Below are positions 5,469 through 8,176 of a stretch of 8,176 nt of DNA, one piece after another. Where the stretch lies: positions 1 through 8,176 of the forward strand of contig CAZGDY010000079.1 of assembly GCA_964524965.1 (NCBI GenBank). Reading direction: 5' to 3'. The DNA comes from Kmv34 sp964524965 (lineage in GTDB: Bacteria; Aerophobota; Aerophobia; Aerophobales; B3-G15). The position numbers and the translations under genes are program-made. Below the pieces are notes generated by a model that saw nothing but the letters and a program-made list of their open reading frames with translations, did no database searches and was not told the origin of the DNA. Numbering within the stretch: position 1 is the stretch's first letter; every line of letters starts with the position of its first letter.

Positions 5469-6599
5469 TTATATTTTAGTTAAATCAGTAAGTTTTTCAT
5501 ATCCTTTTGTGGTTACCAAAACTTCTTCTTCAAAGCAAATTTTTTCCCCTTTTCTAATTTCAAGGGAAGGTTCTATACAAAGAACCATTCCTGGTTGCAA
5601 TTTAAAATCGCTTTGAGGGCGAAGAATAGGTTTTTCCACAACTTCGATACCAATCCCATGTCCAAAAAAACTAATTTTTTTGCCAGTTGATTTCTCTATA
5701 TTTAAAAGTGAGCTGGCCAGCTCCGATACTTTTATTCCTGGTTTAATTTTCTGGCAAGCCTTGGCAGTAATTTTTTTACTTAGAGTTACAAGCTCATCCT
5801 GATTATTTTTGTCTTTTCCAGCAATTGTAGTTCCCAGAATATCAAAGGCATAGCTTTGATACCATCCGATAAAGTCAATAGTTATCAATTCTCCCTCATT
5901 TATAATTCTTTTTGAGAGCATGGGCCATCTTAAACTACCAGCCAATGGGCCGGAATGAACACGTATTCTGGCTACATGTTCAACTCCTTCTCCTAACCCT
6001 AATTTAGTTATAAAAGCAGCGATTTCCCACTCTTCTAATCCGGGCCTTATATACTTTAAAGTGGCGTCCATGCAACGCTCAGCTATCTGAGCCGCTTTTT
6101 TTAATATTTTTACTTCGTCAGTATCTTTAATCAGACGTTGGTTCTGGATAATATCATCGGCGGGGATAAAATTAGCTTGAGGGAGAAATTTTTTCAGCTT
6201 CATATAGTAAGCGTAAGGAACAATGTCAGTACCAACTATTCCTAGATTATCTTTATTTAATTTTAATTTTTCTAAAACTTCAATCAAATCATTTACTAGA
6301 TTGGGCCCTGTCTTAGCATATTTAAGAGAGGCTACTTTTTCCTTTTGATACCCAAGAGGAGCGATGAGAACAGGGTCATCTTCTAAACTTAAAACTACCG
6401 CCGAGTAGCCTAAACCACAGTAATATTGATCATTAGCTATCGGAGGAAAAAAATTGTGGTGGTTCACTAAATAATACACATTCCCCTCTTTTTCTAAATA
6501 ACTGGAAAAAACAAGTATTCCTTTTAAGCCCTTTTTTTCCATTAAAGATTTAGTTTTTTGGAGACGAGAGGATAATCTTTTTTTTAAATTTGCGTTCAT
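5469..6599 (-). CDS. M24 family metallohydrolase (Xaa-Pro dipeptidase/creatinase-like)
   Basis: A 376-residue cytoplasmic protein with the two-domain 'pita-bread' layout: a creatinase-type N-terminal domain (about 12-150) and a C-terminal catalytic domain (about 160-376) opening with RLIKDTDEVKILKKAA (155-170). All five dinuclear metal ligands are recognisable: Asp242 (ITIDF), Asp253 (AFDILG), His314 (FFGHGIGIE), Glu343 (CIEPSL) and Glu357 (FEEEVLVT). The conserved histidine that normally follows the SG motif (as in PHH) is not present; here SGPLAGSLRWPM (216-227) has Arg-Trp. Prolidase activity is therefore uncertain, and a creatinase-like amidino- or amide-cleaving role is possible. Its start is supported by AGGAGAAG (6604-6611) and a promoter just upstream. 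It is first in a tight run with the flavoprotein (25 bp gap) and the [2Fe-2S] protein, so its product or substrate is probably linked to that redox pair. Confidence 0.9.
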   Translation of the reverse strand: MNANLKKRLSSRLQKTKSLMEKKGLKGILVFSSYLEKEGNVYYLVNHHNFFPPIANDQYYCGLGYSAVVLSLEDDPVLIAPLGYQKEKVASLKYAKTGPNLVNDLIEVLEKLKLNKDNLGIVGTDIVPYAYYMKLKKFLPQANFIPADDIIQNQRLIKDTDEVKILKKAAQIAERCMDATLKYIRPGLEEWEIAAFITKLGLGEGVEHVARIRVHSGPLAGSLRWPMLSKRIINEGELITIDFIGWYQSYAFDILGTTIAGKDKNNQDELVTLSKKITAKACQKIKPGIKVSELASSLLNIEKSTGKKISFFGHGIGIEVVEKPILRPQSDFKLQPGMVLCIEPSLEIRKGEKICFEEEVLVTTKGYEKLTDLTKI

Positions 6600-6630
6600 T
6601 AATCTTCTCCTGGTTAGTATCTTCTTGAAA

Positions 6631-6660
6631 ATATTATTTTTTCTTTGATAAGCTACTCAA
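6631..6660 (-). promoter_or_regulatory. Probable promoter of the M24-flavoprotein-[2Fe-2S] operon
   Basis: On the minus strand TTGAGT (6655-6660) and TAATAT (6631-6636) are separated by 18 bp, giving a start at about 6624, with the ribosome site and ATG 6599 close behind. It lies directly after a hairpin and T-run that could end transcripts from the upstream lyase gene, a sensible order for an operon boundary. Both boxes are imperfect. Confidence 0.5.
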
Positions 6661-6717
6661 AAAAGGAAAAGCATCCATCTTTGTTTTGTAAATTCAGATA
6701 TTTATAGATGCTTTTTT
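6661..6717 (-). terminator. Hairpin with T-runs, candidate intrinsic terminator
   Basis: AAAAGCATC (6667-6675) and GATGCTTTT (6707-6715) are perfect 9-bp arms around a 31-base loop. On the minus strand the second arm ends in TTTT-CC-TTTTTT; on the plus strand it ends in six T. It lies between the CyuA-like gene and the promoter of the next operon, where a minus-strand terminator is expected. The stem is AT-rich and the loop long, so strength is doubtful. Confidence 0.4.
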
Positions 6718-6867
6718 GACCTGTTCATGATCTAAAAGCCATTTCTTTTGTCCTATTTTGAATTTTTAATTTTGTAAGAAATTATAGTTCTTATTTCCAA
6801 AAGAATCAAGGCAAAATAGCACAATGGACAATTAAAATATCAGTACTTTTTCAAAAAGATAAAGGGT

Positions 6868-6956
6868 CAGGTCGTGAGCATTTGGCATTATTTTGGAATC
6901 TCATTGAAACTTATAAAACAAGATAAATTATTTGAATGCCAAATGTTCACGACCGG
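6868..6956. repeat. 22-bp inverted repeat pair with 45-bp spacer, MITE- or REP-like
   Basis: The arms 6868-6889 and 6935-6956 match at 20 of 22 positions as inverted repeats (core GTCGTGAGCATTTGGCATT against GTCGTGAACATTTGGCATT in reverse complement). The 45-bp spacer is AT-rich. No transposase is present. The left arm is preceded by AGGGT. The layout (long near-perfect arms, short AT-rich middle, sitting 36 bp past a stop codon) is that of a small non-autonomous transposable element or an intergenic palindromic repeat mobilised by an IS200/RAYT-type enzyme elsewhere. It could also fold as a long hairpin in mRNA of the CyuA-like gene and slow 3' decay. Confidence 0.6.
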
Positions 6957-6991
6957 AGCTCTGCTTATTTTATTATTCTGGTAATTTTATC

Positions 6992-8176
6992 TTACTGGCC
7001 ACTGTTAGAATGGCTACCAATAAATCTATTTTTTCTTTTAATGATTTCGGCTAAGACATTTTTCATGTTGGACATTCCTATTTTTTCTACAGTTTCTAAA
7101 TTGGAGAGGGTTTTTTCTAATTTTTTATCTATTATTCCATCTCTTGAATCAGGATGTATCCCATGTAAGGCTAATAAAGATGCTTTAATGGCAATTCCCA
7201 CGGCTGCCATGATTTTTGTCCAGCATCCCGGTTTTGCCCCATCGCAAATAATCCCAGTCATCGAACTTATTACTATATTTATACCATTTTTGATTTCTTT
7301 GCTTTCCCCATCGTTAAGATATATTAAACCTGCACAGGCTCCAGCAGCTCCTGCGATGCTCGTTCCACACATAGAGGATACATTGCCTAAGTGGGATTTA
7401 ACTTTCCCGACGATTAAATTGCTCAGAGCTAAGGCCCGGAGAATCTCTTGCTCAGTTTTTTTATATTTTTTCCCTAAAAGATAAACAGGAATAGTAGCAA
7501 TCAGTCCGAGATTACCGCTTCCCCAGGAGCTCATTACCGGTAGTGGAACTCCTCTCATTCTACCTTCTACAGCTAAACATGTGAGAGCCTGAGTCTCAGC
7601 AATAAAATCATCAGATAACTGCTTACCCAAAAAATTTATCATGGAGTGTCCAGCAAATCCGGGATAATTGTTCTGACTATGTCGGGCCATTAGAAGATTT
7701 ATTTTTGTGCCGTCTTTGAGAAAGGTGAGTTTGTTGGCCGGGGTGTTTTTTAAAAAGGAGTAAATATCAGATATTAGAAGGTGCTTTAAAAAATTATCTT
7801 CATTGTTAGTTTGGGGTGGGGTAAAAAGAGTTTTTCCGGAATCGGTCAAGTTTTTATGGGAATAAAACTTCCGATAAATTAAATTTGGATGTTTGTAGAC
7901 TATTAATGCTTTCCCTATTCCATGGGTGGTATGAACTAATCCTTCTATAAATAAGTGGTTCTTAGAGGCATCTTTCACTATCTCTATTTTATTCTCTGAA
8001 ACGAGCTTTATAGCTTTTTCAACCAAGTTTTTTTTGAGGTCGAAAAAGATATTTAAACCCCTGGTATACTCGGTACAAAAATAGCCAAGGGCAGCCGCTA
8101 ACTTTACCCCACGCATTTTCTCAGTTCCTGGAATTATTACCATAGAAGCATTTCTGTAAGTGCCTGAATCTATAAC
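6992..8176 (-). CDS. CyuA/UPF0597-type L-cysteine desulfidase or L-serine dehydratase-like Fe-S lyase, partial
   Basis: The frame is open to the right edge, so the N-terminus lies outside; codons before the ATG at 8143 read VIDSGTYRNAS, which belongs to the family, so 8143 is an internal methionine. Visible family signatures (numbered from that methionine) are IPGTEKMRGVKLAAALG (4-20), the loop GSGNLGLIATIPVY (208-221), MCGTSIAGAAGACAG (258-272) and IICDGAKPGCWTK (298-310). Cys259, Cys300 and Cys307 are the expected ligands of a catalytic [4Fe-4S] cluster. The family removes ammonia, with sulfide or water, from L-cysteine or L-serine to give pyruvate and works in anaerobic cytoplasm. The GCTEP motif expected near the N-terminus cannot be checked. 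It is the same strand as the M24 operon but separated by 392 bp with a hairpin and promoter, so probably a separate transcript. Serine or cysteine preference cannot be decided. Confidence 0.88.
   Translation of the reverse strand, partial: VIDSGTYRNASMVIIPGTEKMRGVKLAAALGYFCTEYTRGLNIFFDLKKNLVEKAIKLVSENKIEIVKDASKNHLFIEGLVHTTHGIGKALIVYKHPNLIYRKFYSHKNLTDSGKTLFTPPQTNNEDNFLKHLLISDIYSFLKNTPANKLTFLKDGTKINLLMARHSQNNYPGFAGHSMINFLGKQLSDDFIAETQALTCLAVEGRMRGVPLPVMSSWGSGNLGLIATIPVYLLGKKYKKTEQEILRALALSNLIVGKVKSHLGNVSSMCGTSIAGAAGACAGLIYLNDGESKEIKNGINIVISSMTGIICDGAKPGCWTKIMAAVGIAIKASLLALHGIHPDSRDGIIDKKLEKTLSNLETVEKIGMSNMKNVLAEIIKRKNRFIGSHSNSGQ

Larger units (their letters stand above)
6600..6991. other. Gene-free stretch between the CyuA-like gene and the M24 operon
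   Basis: This 392-bp gap contains, from high to low coordinate, a 22-bp inverted repeat pair (6868-6956), AT-rich DNA with no clear feature (6720-6867), a 9-bp hairpin with T-runs (6661-6717) and the operon promoter (6631-6660). A 55-codon plus-strand frame ending at TAA (6923-6925) has no start codon or ribosome site and is not called as a gene. Confidence 0.65.

Noticed and set aside
6758..6925. Plus-strand open frame of about 55 codons ending at 6925, with a protein-like stretch GKIAQWTIKISVLF
   Set aside because: There is no start codon or ribosome site, it runs through the left arm of the inverted repeat, and no family is recognised. A transposase or other gene remnant is possible but unsupported.
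6936..7484. Plus-strand open frame of 182 codons with hydrophobic stretches
   Set aside because: It is antisense to the 3' half of the CyuA-like gene, whose family motifs are clear; its start lies in the right arm of the inverted repeat and lacks a ribosome site. Hydrophobicity is a by-product of the opposite frame.
1..8176. CRISPR array, rRNA, phage structural genes or complete insertion sequence
   Set aside because: No regularly spaced direct repeats, rRNA-like stretches, capsid/tail genes or transposase were seen on either strand.

Overview
The window is AT-rich bacterial DNA. Bacterial origin is supported by strong Shine-Dalgarno sites, sigma70-like promoters and two tRNA genes that encode their own CCA ends. 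The gene set (a fumarate-reductase-like flavoprotein with a small [2Fe-2S] partner, an AbgB-like M20 amidohydrolase, an M24 metallohydrolase and a CyuA/UPF0597-type Fe-S lyase) suggests an anaerobic amino-acid or peptide fermenter. The phylum cannot be fixed from this sequence; an Atribacterota- or Firmicutes-like lineage is only a guess.

Layout. Positions 1-460 (minus strand) hold the decayed remains of a two-gene unit: an XRE-type helix-turn-helix gene with a premature stop and at least one frameshift, then an unrecognised gene with two apparent frameshifts that runs off the left edge. Immediately upstream of it on the same strand are two tRNA-Ser genes, anticodons GGA and TGA (493-693), with a promoter just ahead of them. 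Positions 694-1226 carry no gene but contain hairpins, a promoter with a palindrome over its -35 box, and a Shine-Dalgarno sequence with no start codon. Two translationally coupled small membrane proteins of unknown function follow on the plus strand (1227-1828). The rest is on the minus strand. Reading from the right edge: a CyuA/L-serine-dehydratase-like protein (cut by the window edge), a 392-bp gap with a long inverted repeat, a hairpin and a promoter, then the tight run M24 hydrolase, flavoprotein, [2Fe-2S] protein (6599 to 3302), and finally the M20 amidohydrolase (3174-1861), which has its own promoter.

How the genes may work together. The M24, flavoprotein and [2Fe-2S] genes look like one operon. 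The flavoprotein has the fold signatures of FrdA/SdhA, but most of the residues that bind and protonate fumarate are replaced. Its Fe-S partner is only the N-terminal [2Fe-2S] domain of FrdB, ending where the second Fe-S domain would begin. The M24 protein keeps all five metal ligands but appears to lack the conserved substrate-side histidine. Together these suggest a dedicated catabolic module in which one or two metallohydrolases cleave an amide- or peptide-like compound and a soluble flavin/Fe-S enzyme oxidises or reduces a product that is not fumarate. The CyuA-like lyase and the AbgB-like amidohydrolase fit an amino-acid theme. The substrate is unknown and the pathway is inference from gene order and active-site residues.
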